From Mycobacterium botniense (GTDB taxonomy: Bacteria > Actinomycetota > Actinomycetes > Mycobacteriales > Mycobacteriaceae): a DNA stretch of 64,000 bases. Every line of letters starts with the position of its first letter. Position 1 is the stretch's first letter. The notes below the pieces were generated by a model. The model was not told the DNA's origin. It saw nothing but the letters and a program-made list of their open reading frames with translations, and ran no database searches. The stretch is from the NCBI RefSeq assembly GCF_010723305.1, contig NZ_BLKW01000004.1:1178001-1242000 (forward strand), given 5' to 3'. The position numbers were made by a program, and so were the translations under genes. Of the stretch, positions 16,094 to 24,341 are shown one piece after another.

Positions 16094-17311
16094 ATGGATT
16101 TTGCTGCGCTGCCGCCGGAAATTAATTCGGCCCGCATGTATTCCGGTCCCGGATCGGGACCAATGCTAGCGGCCGCAGCTGGCTGGCGCGAGCTGGCCAG
16201 TGAGCTGCGATCGGCGGCGGCCTCATATGCTTCGGTGATTTCGGGGTTGACCACCAGCAGCTGGCGGGGTCCGGCATCGGCGTCGATGGCCGCCGCGGCC
16301 GCGCCGTTTGTGGGGTGGATGAACACGACCGCCACCCAGGCTGAGCAGACTGCGGCGCAGGCGCAGTCGGCAGCCGCCGCCTACGAGGCTGCGTTCGCCG
16401 CGACAGTGCCGCCGGCAGCGGTCGCGGCCAACCGGGCCCAGTTGGCCGCGCTGGTGGCCACCAACGTGTTGGGGCAAAACACCCCGGCGATTGCAGCCAC
16501 CGAAGCCCAATACGCCGAGATGTGGGCCCAGGACGCCGCGGCCATGTACGGCTATGCCAGCGCCTCGACGGCGGCGACTCAGCTGACGCCGTTTAGTGCG
16601 CCGCAGCCGACCACCACAGCTGCCGCTGCCGGTGGACAAGCCGCTGCCGTGGCTCAAGCCGCCGCCGGCTCGGCAGCCAGCTCAAGCGGTGGCACGTCGG
16701 TGTTTTCGGGGCTCTCGTCGCTGCTGGGAGGGACTGCCACGTCGACTGCGTCATCGTCGGGGCTCTCGAACCTGGAGTCGCTGCTGACTGGGGCGCTCAG
16801 TGGGTCGAACAACTCGGCGGTCGGAACGTTCTTGAGCGGCAACTTCTTCAGCACGATGGTGGTCAATGGAGCGCTTGCGGGCGGGCCGTTCAACCCGCAG
16901 TTCATCATCATGTCGACGGTGGCCACCATCAACGCGATGAAGGCCATGAGCGGGATGCAGGGCGCCGCCGGAGGCGGATTGTTACCGAGCCTGGGTGGCC
17001 TGCTGGGCCTGCCCGGTGGTGGGGTACCGGCGGCCAGCTTGCCGGGCCTGGGTGCGGTGTCAGCCGGCCTGGGCCACGGGGGGCAGCTGGGAGCGTTGTC
17101 GGTGCCGCCGGGTTGGGCCGCGCTGGCGCCGCACAGCCCGCTGAGCTCAGCACTGGGTGGCACTCCGCTGAGCGGGCCACCGGGTTCGTCAACAGGTGGC
17201 CCGGGAGGCGTCGCGTCGCCGCTGGCCCATGCCGTGGGGCGTCTGCGCCGCCCGATTCCAAAATATGGCTTTCGCCCGTTGGTGATGCCGCGCCCGCCGG
17301 CTGCCGGATAA
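16094..17311 (+). CDS. PPE family protein, PPE-SVP subgroup
   Basis: 405 residues. N-terminal PPE domain of about 180 residues ([27 protein letters not shown] carrying the W-x-G turn), a Ser/Thr/Gly-rich middle, then the SVP motif GALSVPPGW (about 336) and the family tail [14 protein letters not shown]. Start ATG 16094; the GTG at 16091 is also in frame. It lies 21 nt after the shortened PE gene and 23 nt before another PPE. The position matches PPE31-PPE33 of M. tuberculosis, downstream of an M-box. Likely an ESX-5 substrate of the outer envelope; a role in Mg2+ uptake is inferred from context. Confidence 0.92.
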   Translation: MDFAALPPEINSARMYSGPGSGPMLAAAAGWRELASELRSAAASYASVISGLTTSSWRGPASASMAAAAAPFVGWMNTTATQAEQTAAQAQSAAAAYEAAFAATVPPAAVAANRAQLAALVATNVLGQNTPAIAATEAQYAEMWAQDAAAMYGYASASTAATQLTPFSAPQPTTTAAAAGGQAAAVAQAAAGSAASSSGGTSVFSGLSSLLGGTATSTASSSGLSNLESLLTGALSGSNNSAVGTFLSGNFFSTMVVNGALAGGPFNPQFIIMSTVATINAMKAMSGMQGAAGGGLLPSLGGLLGLPGGGVPAASLPGLGAVSAGLGHGGQLGALSVPPGWAALAPHSPLSSALGGTPLSGPPGSSTGGPGGVASPLAHAVGRLRRPIPKYGFRPLVMPRPPAAG

Positions 17312-17334
17312 CCCACTGAGACGGAGACGCTGTG

Positions 17335-18543
17335 ATGATCGACTTTGCGATGTTGCCGCCGGAGATCAATTCGGCCCGTATGTATTCCGGACCCGGCGCG
17401 GCACCTATGCTGGCCGCGGCATCCGGCTGGAGCAAGTTGGCGGCCGACCTGCGGTCGGCGGCGTCCTCATATGCTTCGGTGATTTCGGCATTGACCACCA
17501 GCAGCTGGCTAGGTCCGGCGTCGGCGTCGATGGCCGCTGCGGCCGCGCCGTTTGTGGGATGGATGAACACGACCGCCACCCAGGCTGAGCAGACTGCGGC
17601 GCAGGCGCAATCGGCGGCGAACGCTTATGAGTCGGCGTATGCCGCCACCGTGCCCCCGGCGATGATCGCGGCCAACCGCGCCCAGTTGGCCGCGCTGCAG
17701 GCCACCAACGTGTTGGGCCAGAACGCCCCGGCAATCGCGGCCACCGAGGCCGAATACGAACAGATGTGGGCCCAGGACGCCGCGGCCATGTACGGTTATG
17801 CCAGCGCCTCGACGGCGGCGACTCAGCTGACGCCGTTTACCGCGCCGCCGCAGACCACCACCGGTCTGGCCGCCGCAGCCAGCATGCCCGCGGCCGCGGC
17901 AGCCCAGGCCACGAACTCTGCCGCCGGCAGCGCGTCCACCAGCACAGGACTTCTCTCGTGGCTTGGGCTCTCACCCGGTTCGGACACCTCCACCACGGGA
18001 CTGGCCGGTGTGCTCAATTACCTCGACGGGAACAACGGATCACTGCTTGGCAGCTACCTCAACGACGCCACGGTCTCCAACTTCAGCAACGCAATGACCA
18101 CCAGCGGGTTGACCAACCCCAATACGATGCTCGACTCGGCGGTGGCGCTGACGTATCTGTTGCCTGCCATGGCTGCCTCCCACGGCCAAGCGTTATCCAC
18201 CATGCCGCTGAACGCCGGCCTCGGGCTGGCTCCGGCCGCAACAGCATTGGGCCCGACGGTGTCGGCGGGGATGGGGCAGGCGGCCCCACTGGGGGTGTTG
18301 TCGGTACCGCAAGGCTGGGCCGCCGGCGCACCGGCATTCACCAAGATCGCCTCGGAGCTGCCGGGTGCCGGCAGCCTGAGCCGCGCGCTCGGCGCCACCC
18401 CCATGGCGGCCCCCGATACTTCGGTGGGCATGCCCGGCCTACCCCTGGGTGGCACAGCAGCCATGGCCGCTCACCAACTCGAAGAAGAACCGATTTACGG
18501 ATTTCGTCCCGTCGTGATGGCACGTCCTCCAGCCGCGGGTTAG
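17335..18543 (+). CDS. PPE family protein, PPE-SVP subgroup, second copy
   Basis: 402 residues. The PPE domain ([17 protein letters not shown]) is nearly identical to that of the previous gene through residue about 170, while the middle diverges; SVP motif GVLSVPQGW (about 322) and tail [14 protein letters not shown] are kept. A tandem duplicate in the same operon, probably exported through ESX-5. Start ATG 17335, with GTG 17332 immediately upstream. Confidence 0.92.
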   Translation: MIDFAMLPPEINSARMYSGPGAAPMLAAASGWSKLAADLRSAASSYASVISALTTSSWLGPASASMAAAAAPFVGWMNTTATQAEQTAAQAQSAANAYESAYAATVPPAMIAANRAQLAALQATNVLGQNAPAIAATEAEYEQMWAQDAAAMYGYASASTAATQLTPFTAPPQTTTGLAAAASMPAAAAAQATNSAAGSASTSTGLLSWLGLSPGSDTSTTGLAGVLNYLDGNNGSLLGSYLNDATVSNFSNAMTTSGLTNPNTMLDSAVALTYLLPAMAASHGQALSTMPLNAGLGLAPAATALGPTVSAGMGQAAPLGVLSVPQGWAAGAPAFTKIASELPGAGSLSRALGATPMAAPDTSVGMPGLPLGGTAAMAAHQLEEEPIYGFRPVVMARPPAAG

Positions 18544-18610
18544 CGACCGGGAATGCCTGGTGACACAGCCTAATCCAGTGCAGTCACTACGTCACGAGAA
18601 GGAGTACGTC

Positions 18611-18907
18611 ATGCCCACCCGATTTATGACCGACCCGAATGCTATGCGTGACATGGCGGGTCGTTTTGATACGCACGCTCAGGCCGTGGAGGACGAGGCC
18701 CGCAAGATGTGGGCGTCGTCGGTCAACATCGCCGGCGCCGGGTGGAGCGGTTCGGCGCAGAGCACCTCTTATGACACGATGGCTCAGATGCACCAGGCGT
18801 TTCGCAACATCGTCACGATGCTGCATGGGGTGCGTGACGGGCTGATTCGTGACGCCGGCAACTACGAGGCCCAAGAACAGGCCTCTCAGCAGGCGCTGAG
18901 CAGCTAA
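18611..18907 (+). CDS. EsxM-like WXG100 protein (QILSS family)
   Basis: 98 residues. Contains the WxG turn ([17 protein letters not shown]) and the tail [10 protein letters not shown] characteristic of the EsxM/EsxK/EsxJ group. Start ATG 18611 after gaaggagt; the frame from 18560 lacks family support. In M. tuberculosis such genes pair with an EsxN-type partner, but here the partner at 18928 is broken, so this protein may depend on the EsxN at the window start. Confidence 0.93.
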   Translation: MPTRFMTDPNAMRDMAGRFDTHAQAVEDEARKMWASSVNIAGAGWSGSAQSTSYDTMAQMHQAFRNIVTMLHGVRDGLIRDAGNYEAQEQASQQALSS

Positions 18908-18927
18908 CCGGCCCGAGGGCAACGGCA

Positions 18928-19029
18928 ATGACAATCAACGAGCACTTCGGTGGCATCGGCACGCACGGAGCCACGAACCGCGTGGCGGCGGCCGGCGCTG
19001 GCGGCCGGGCACCAGGCCATCCTGCGTGA
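18928..19029 (+). pseudogene. decayed EsxN-like gene, 5' remnant
   Basis: Starts MTINEHFGGIGTHGA, recognisably EsxN, then shifts frame; the neighbouring frame shows [11 protein letters not shown], the expected EsxN continuation. Similarity stops at that point (about codon 34) and unrelated GNAT sequence begins. The stop is at 19027-19029. This marks a recombination or deletion junction. Confidence 0.8.
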
Positions 19030-19505
19030 TGCGCCTCACCAGGGATTCGCGCCACAAGATCGCTGGCGAGCTCGACGACCTGAACGCCCAGCTGACCTTC
19101 ACCCGCCGGGAGCGGCCGGCCAGTTCGGGCGACACCCTGATACTTCGCCCCTTCGCCGGCGAGGCTGACCGCGAGATCTTCGCCGCGCGCACCCGGGACA
19201 CCGGAACCGCCGGCGACGGGACAGGCGGGCCGGTCGGCGACCTCGACGACGAGATCCGCGCAGCGCTGGCCCGAATCCACGCCGAGGAAGCCGCCTGGTT
19301 CGTCGCCGTCGACGGCACCCAGAAGGTCGGAATGGTGTTCGGCGAACTCGTCGGACACGAAGTTCACGTCCGGATCTGGATTCACCCCGACCACCGGCAC
19401 AAAGGCTACGGCACCGCCGCACTGGCCAAGTCGCGACCGGAGATGGCAGCGTATTTCCCCGCGGTGCCGCTGGTCATCCGCGCACCCGGCGCCAGGCCGT
19501 CCTAG
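19029..19505 (+). CDS. GNAT-family acetyltransferase, short C-terminus
   Basis: 158 residues. The acetyl-CoA loop [10 protein letters not shown] (about 126-135) follows a beta strand ([12 protein letters not shown]), typical of GNAT motif A. The region after the loop is only about 24 residues, shorter than usual, and may be truncated. Start ATG 19029 shares bases with the stop of the esxN remnant and has no clear ribosome-binding site. It ends over the stop codon of the opposing gene at 19502. Substrate unknown. Confidence 0.6.
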   Translation: MRLTRDSRHKIAGELDDLNAQLTFTRRERPASSGDTLILRPFAGEADREIFAARTRDTGTAGDGTGGPVGDLDDEIRAALARIHAEEAAWFVAVDGTQKVGMVFGELVGHEVHVRIWIHPDHRHKGYGTAALAKSRPEMAAYFPAVPLVIRAPGARPS

Positions 19506-19918
19506 TCGTCGCCGCGGTCGAGCAGATCAGCGGATCCCAACACCCGCTCGATGTGCACCTCGATGACCACCCGGCGCGGATTGGGCCGCGGGGTGCGGTA
19601 ACGCTGGGCGTAGCGCAGTTCCGCGTCCCGCACGGCGTCGATATCGCTGTTGACCCGGGCCCGCCCCTCCAACGACAGCCAGCGGGCGCCGTCGACCTGG
19701 CTGAGCACCGCGATCCCGCCGCGCTCGGCGTTGACGGCCTTTTGTGAGCCGCCGGTGGTGATGACCCGCGCGATATGGGTCTTGGGGTCAAACGTGAAAC
19801 CCACCGCCACCACGTGCGGCGAATTGTCGGCGCGTAGCGTCGTCAGCATGGCGAGATGGCGTTCGCTGAGGAACGCCAGCGCATCATTGGTGAGCCGGGT
19901 AGTGGTCTTGGCCATCAT
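19502..19918 (-). CDS. F420H2-dependent biliverdin reductase (Rv2074 homologue)
   Basis: 138 residues, split-barrel flavin/deazaflavin-binding fold. The sequence ([36 protein letters not shown]) closely resembles M. tuberculosis Rv2074, which reduces biliverdin with cofactor F420H2. It is divergent from the SDR gene at 19951, as in the Rv2073c/Rv2074 pair. Start ATG 19918 (a second ATG follows directly). Confidence 0.88.
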   Translation of the reverse strand: MMAKTTTRLTNDALAFLSERHLAMLTTLRADNSPHVVAVGFTFDPKTHIARVITTGGSQKAVNAERGGIAVLSQVDGARWLSLEGRARVNSDIDAVRDAELRYAQRYRTPRPNPRRVVIEVHIERVLGSADLLDRGDD

Positions 19919-19950
19919 CGCTCACGCTAGCGCAGGCGATAATCGCAGCC

Positions 19951-20700
19951 GTGAAGGACACGGGTCGTGGTCCGGTGGTGATTTTCGGCGGCCGCAGTCA
20001 GATCGGCACCGAACTCGCGCTGCGGCTGGCGCCCGGCGCCACGGTGGTGCTCGCGGCGCGCAATGCCGACCGGCTCGGCGAGCAGGTGGCGACGGTGCGC
20101 GCGGCCGGGGCGACCGCGGTGTTCACCCGCGAGTTCGACGCCGATGCTCTGGAATCGCACGGCGCGCTGGTCGACTCGATCATCGCCGAGCACGGGCCCA
20201 TCGACATCGCGGTGCTGGCCTTCGGGATTCTCGGTGATCAGGCCCGCGCCGAGACCGACGCCGCGCACGCGGTGGCCATCGTGCACACCGACTACGTCGC
20301 CCATGTCAGCCTGCTCACCCATCTTGGCGCGGCGATGCGGGCCGCGGGCCGCGGATCGCTGGTGGTGTTCTCCTCGGTGGCCGGGGTGCGGGTGCGCCGG
20401 GCGAACTACGTGTACGGCTCGGCCAAGGCCGGCCTGGACGGCTTCGCCAGCGGATTGGCCGATGCGCTCGCCGGCACCGGAGTGCAGGTGCTGATCGTGC
20501 GGCCGGGTTTTGTCATCGGCCGCATGACACAGGGTATGAGGCCCGCACCGCTGGCCAGCACACCGGCGCAGGTGGCCGCGGCGGCCGCGCGCGCACTGGC
20601 CAGGGGCCGGCGCACAGTGTGGGTTCCCGGGGCGCTGCATCCGCTGTTCATCGGGATGCGGTTGCTGCCGCAGTTCATCTGGCGGCGGATGCCGCGATGA
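19951..20700 (+). CDS. short-chain dehydrogenase/reductase (Rv2073c homologue)
   Basis: 249 residues. Rossmann start VVIFGGRSQIGTELALRL (glycine-rich loop in a variant form) and active-site YxxxK (YVYGSAKAG, about 151-155) preceded by Ser in VFSSVAG. The substrate is unknown. Related to the DprE2-like reductase group by general appearance (SQIGTELALRL), but I cannot assign a reaction. It lies 49 nt before cobL, probably leading that operon. GTG start at 19951. Confidence 0.82.
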   Translation: MKDTGRGPVVIFGGRSQIGTELALRLAPGATVVLAARNADRLGEQVATVRAAGATAVFTREFDADALESHGALVDSIIAEHGPIDIAVLAFGILGDQARAETDAAHAVAIVHTDYVAHVSLLTHLGAAMRAAGRGSLVVFSSVAGVRVRRANYVYGSAKAGLDGFASGLADALAGTGVQVLIVRPGFVIGRMTQGMRPAPLASTPAQVAAAAARALARGRRTVWVPGALHPLFIGMRLLPQFIWRRMPR

Positions 20701-20749
20701 CCCGCGCCCGTTGCGACACACAGCACAGTGCTGAGGAGAAGCGGCGCCG

Positions 20750-21922
20750 ATGATCGTCGTGGTCGGGATCGGCGCCGACGGGATGCCGGGCTTATCGGAG
20801 GTGTCGCGCTCCGAATTACGCCGCGCCACAGTGATTTACGGGTCACGCAGGCAACTGGGCCTGCTCGACGATACGGTGGGCGCGGCACGTCGGGAGTGGC
20901 CCTCCCCGCTGCTGCCCGCTGTGAACGGCCTGCTCGAGCACCCGGCTGACGTGCATGTGCTGGCCAGCGGCGACCCGCTGCTGCATGGTATCGGGACGAC
21001 ACTGATCCGGATGTTCGGGTGCGAGCGGGTGCGGGTGCTGCCGCACGTGTCGGCAGTCTCGCTGGCGTGCGCGCGGTTGGGCTGGGCGGTCCAGGACACC
21101 GATGTGATCAGCCTGGTCAGCACACCCCCGCACACCGCTGTGCGCCGCGGCGGCCAGGCGATCGTGCTGTCTCGCAGCGGCGAATCTCCGGCCGCGGTGG
21201 CGCGGCTGCTCGTCGAACAGGGGCGGGGGGACTCCGAGTTCAGCGTGCTCGAACAACTCGGCGGCCCCGGGGAGCGTTGCTGGCGCGGCACGGCCCGCGA
21301 TTACGCGGCTCAAGCACCCGCCGAGGTCGACGACCTCAACGTCATCGCGGTGCGCTACCTGCCCGACCAGCGGGTGTCGCCGGTGCCCGACGACGCGCTC
21401 GTCCACGACGGGCAGATCACCAAGTCGGGCATCCGCGCCGTGACGCTGTCGGTGCTGGCGCCGCGGCCCGGGGAACGGTTGTGGGATGTCGGCGCGGGCG
21501 CGGGCAGCATCGCTGTCGAATGGTGCCGGAGTTGGCGGGGCTGTACCGCCGTGGCATTCGAACGCGACGAACGCCGCCGCCGCAATATCGGGTCCAATGC
21601 GGCCGCGTTTGGGCTGGACATCGAACTGCGCGGCGAGGCACCGGAAGCGTTCGACGGTGCTCCGGCACCGTCGGTCATATTCATCGGGGGTGGCCTCACC
21701 CGGCCGGGTCTGCTCGAAGCATGTCTGGACCATCTGCCCGGCGGTGGGCGCCTGGTCGCCAACGCTGTCACAGCAGAATCCGAAGTTGTTCTGGTGCAAG
21801 CATATTCGCGGATAGGCGGAAAGTTGCGACGGTTCCAGCATTACCAGGGTGAGCCGCTGGGCACCTTTACCGGTTGGCGTCCGCAGCTGCCGGTTACCCA
21901 GTGGGAGGTGAGCAAACAGTGA
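20750..21922 (+). CDS. cobL: CobL, precorrin-6Y C5,15-methyltransferase (decarboxylating)
   Basis: 390 residues with two methyltransferase parts: an N-terminal SAM-dependent corrin methylase (MIVVVGIGADGMPGLSE; ASGDPLLHGIG) and a C-terminal CbiT-like domain (LWDVGAGAGSIAVEW, about 244). CobL methylates C5 and C15 and removes the C12 acetate carboxyl in aerobic cobalamin synthesis. Start ATG 20750 after gaggagaag. The stop overlaps the cobM GTG by 4 nt (GTGA). Confidence 0.95.
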   Translation: MIVVVGIGADGMPGLSEVSRSELRRATVIYGSRRQLGLLDDTVGAARREWPSPLLPAVNGLLEHPADVHVLASGDPLLHGIGTTLIRMFGCERVRVLPHVSAVSLACARLGWAVQDTDVISLVSTPPHTAVRRGGQAIVLSRSGESPAAVARLLVEQGRGDSEFSVLEQLGGPGERCWRGTARDYAAQAPAEVDDLNVIAVRYLPDQRVSPVPDDALVHDGQITKSGIRAVTLSVLAPRPGERLWDVGAGAGSIAVEWCRSWRGCTAVAFERDERRRRNIGSNAAAFGLDIELRGEAPEAFDGAPAPSVIFIGGGLTRPGLLEACLDHLPGGGRLVANAVTAESEVVLVQAYSRIGGKLRRFQHYQGEPLGTFTGWRPQLPVTQWEVSKQ

Positions 21923-22719
21923 CGGTGTATTTCATCGGTGCAGGTCCCGGCGCCGCCGACTTGATCACGGTGCGGGGCCGGCGGCTGCTCAGCACCTGCC
22001 CGGTCTGTTTGTACGCCGGATCGATCATGCCCGACGATCTGCTGGCCTGCTGCCCGCCGCACGCCCGGGTTGTCGACACCGGTTCGCTGACCCTGGAGCA
22101 GATCATCACCGAGATCGCCGACGCCGACGCCGCCGGTCACAACGTGGCGCGGCTGCATTCCGGTGACCCGTCGCTGTACAGCGCGCTGGCCGAACAGTGC
22201 CGCCGGTTAAACGCGCTGGGTATCGACTACGAAATCGTGCCCGGCGTACCGGCTTTCGCGGCTGCGGCCGCTGCGTTACAGCGTGAGCTCACCGTGCCGG
22301 GGGTGGCGCAGACGGTGACGCTGACCCGGGTGGCGACGCTGTCGACACCCATGCCGCCCGGCGAAGACCTCACCGCGCTGGCCCGATCCGGCGGCACCCT
22401 GGTGCTGCACCTGGCGGCCGCGCAGATCGACAGCGCCGTACCGCAGCTGCTGGCCGGCGGATACCAGCCCGAAACACCAACGGCGGTGGTGGCTTTCGCC
22501 AGCTGGCCGCAGCAGACTGTGCTGCGCGGCACGCTGGCCGATATCGTGCAACAGGTTCACGACGCCGGTATCACCAAAACCGCCGTCATCATCGTCGGCG
22601 AGGTGCTGGCCGCTGAGGGATTCACCGACAGCTACCTGTATTCGGCGGCCCGGCGCCGCCGCGCCCGGTCCGATCACCCGGCCCCCGCCCGGCCCGCGTT
22701 CCCGCGGGAGGGGCACTGA
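21919..22719 (+). CDS. cobM: CobM, precorrin-4 C11-methyltransferase
   Basis: 266 residues. Starts VTVYFIGAGPGAADLITVRG, the glycine-rich SAM site of the corrin methylase family, with the conserved RLHSGDPSLYSALAEQ and PGVPAFAAAAAAL further on. GTG 21919 overlaps the cobL stop; the longer frame from 21874 lies within cobL and is rejected. A TGATG junction joins it to cobK. Confidence 0.95.
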   Translation: MTVYFIGAGPGAADLITVRGRRLLSTCPVCLYAGSIMPDDLLACCPPHARVVDTGSLTLEQIITEIADADAAGHNVARLHSGDPSLYSALAEQCRRLNALGIDYEIVPGVPAFAAAAAALQRELTVPGVAQTVTLTRVATLSTPMPPGEDLTALARSGGTLVLHLAAAQIDSAVPQLLAGGYQPETPTAVVAFASWPQQTVLRGTLADIVQQVHDAGITKTAVIIVGEVLAAEGFTDSYLYSAARRRRARSDHPAPARPAFPREGH

Positions 22720-23462
22720 TGCGGGTGCTGCTGCTGGGCGGCACCGGCGAAGCCCGGGCGTTGGCCGCACGGCTGCACCCGCAGGTCGACCTGGTCAGCT
22801 CGCTGGCCGGGCGGGTGCCGCGTCCGGCGCTGCCGGCCGGGGCGGTGCGCATCGGCGGGTTCGGCGGCGTCGACGGGCTGCGGCGCTGGCTGCGCGACGA
22901 GCAGATCGGCGCCGTCGTCGACGCCACCCATCCGTTCGCGCAAACCATCACGGCGCACGCCGCCGAGGCGTGCGCCGACCTGGGGCTGCCCTACCTGGTG
23001 CTGGCCCGGCCCGCGTGGGACCCCGGCGACGCGATCGTGGTGACATCCGACCGAGAAGCAGCGAAGACCGTTGCTGTCCAGGGGTTTTCCCGGGTGTTTC
23101 TCACCACAGGCAGATCGGGTGTCGGCGCGTTCGCCGACAGCGACGCGTGGTTTTTGATCCGGGCGGTCACCGCGCCGGACCCCGCCGTCTTGCCGCGCCG
23201 GCACCAGCTGGTGCTCTCCCGCGGACCGTATCACTACGACGGGGAATACGCGCTGCTGGCGGAACACCGCATCGACGCGCTGGTGACCAAAAACAGCGGC
23301 GGCGAGATGACACGCGCCAAGCTCGACGCGGCCGCGGCGCTGCAGATCCCCGTCGTGATGGTCAGCCGCCCGCCGCTGCCGGCGGGTGTGACGACGGCGA
23401 GCACCGTCGAGGAAGCGGTCGCGTGGGTGGCCAACGCTTCGGGGTGTCATCGGCGCCGGTAG
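22719..23462 (+). CDS. cobK: CobK, precorrin-6A reductase
   Basis: 247 residues. Begins MRVLLLGGTGEARALAARL (NADPH loop) and contains VDATHPFAQTIT and the C-terminal VTKNSGGEMTRAKLDAA, all typical of CobK/CbiJ. It reduces precorrin-6A to precorrin-6B with NADPH. Last of the coupled cobLMK genes; 256 nt without a recognisable gene follow. Confidence 0.95.
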   Translation: MRVLLLGGTGEARALAARLHPQVDLVSSLAGRVPRPALPAGAVRIGGFGGVDGLRRWLRDEQIGAVVDATHPFAQTITAHAAEACADLGLPYLVLARPAWDPGDAIVVTSDREAAKTVAVQGFSRVFLTTGRSGVGAFADSDAWFLIRAVTAPDPAVLPRRHQLVLSRGPYHYDGEYALLAEHRIDALVTKNSGGEMTRAKLDAAAALQIPVVMVSRPPLPAGVTTASTVEEAVAWVANASGCHRRR

Positions 23463-23718
23463 TCACCGACGCCGTTGTGCAATCACGGCTTTCGGCCCGC
23501 CTCGGCGGTGATCGGTCTTGGCGCGCACCGCGACCGTTCGGATACATGGCCGGCGGGTGCTGGCCGGCGTCCCGGCCCGCCCCGCGAACCCGCGCACGCC
23601 TGTCATACCGGCCCGCTTCCCGCAGAATACCGGGTAGGGTATATATCGTTTGTCGGAACAATGCGGCCGTGACGGGCCGCGAGGCCGTCATTGCGTGGTC
23701 ATAAGGAGTAGGGGAGAC

Positions 23719-23919
23719 ATGCCAGCAGCAGCGTTGGCCGCCGCGCCTTGCGCCGGTGGGGTGTCCGGGCGGGCGGCTCGGGGGTATACCCGTACCGGCA
23801 CACCCTCCCGAAACCCATTTCCGTCGGGGGCGAGCTTTCCTGTTCGGCGCGGCGGTGCGGGCATGAAACGATGGAGCGGCTCGCACGAGGCCGCTGGCGG
23901 AGGGAACGTCAGATGTTGA
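23719..23919 (+). CDS. possible leader ORF overlapping mmpS
   Basis: 66 codons from ATG 23719, preceded by an excellent ribosome-binding site (aaggagtaggggag). The product is Arg/Gly/Ser-rich and low in hydrophobic residues, with no family resemblance. Its stop overlaps the mmpS start (ATGTTGA at 23913-23919), an arrangement fitting translational coupling. A TATATA-rich stretch near 23640 could hold the promoter. It may be a regulatory leader rather than a functional protein. Confidence 0.45.
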   Translation: MPAAALAAAPCAGGVSGRAARGYTRTGTPSRNPFPSGASFPVRRGGAGMKRWSGSHEAAGGGNVRC

Positions 23920-24341
23920 CCATGCTCAAGCGGACGTGGGTGCCGCTGGTCGTCATCGTTGTCGTCGCTATTGGCGGTATCGCCGTCAACCGGCTGCGTG
24001 GCGTTTTCGGTTCCGATGAGATTTTCACCTCGACCGGCACCGCGGAGAGGATCGTGAATTTCAACCCTAAACGCGTGACCTACGAGGTGTTCGGGCCCGC
24101 CGACACGGCGGGAAGTGTCAGCTACTTGAACAAGTTGGCGGAGCCCGAGCAGGCCACCTTCACCAGCCTGCCCTGGACCTACACCCTCACCACGACGATA
24201 CCGACCGTGGTCGCCGATGTGGTGGCCCAAGGCAACAGCGACAGCATCGGCTGTCGCATCACCGTGAACGGTGAGGTGAAGGACGAGCATGTCATCCGGG
24301 AGCACCACGCCCAGGCCTTCTGCCTGGTGAAAGCCGCATGA
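23913..24341 (+). CDS. MmpS family membrane protein
   Basis: 142 residues. N-terminal membrane anchor (TWVPLVVIVVVAIGGIAV), then a periplasmic beta-sandwich domain with the MmpS signature VTYEVFGPADTAGSVSYLN and a terminal Cys pair (about 127 and 138). MmpS proteins partner the MmpL transporter that follows (4-nt ATGA overlap). Start ATG 23913; the internal ATG at 23922 is alternative. Confidence 0.93.
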   Translation: MLTMLKRTWVPLVVIVVVAIGGIAVNRLRGVFGSDEIFTSTGTAERIVNFNPKRVTYEVFGPADTAGSVSYLNKLAEPEQATFTSLPWTYTLTTTIPTVVADVVAQGNSDSIGCRITVNGEVKDEHVIREHHAQAFCLVKAA

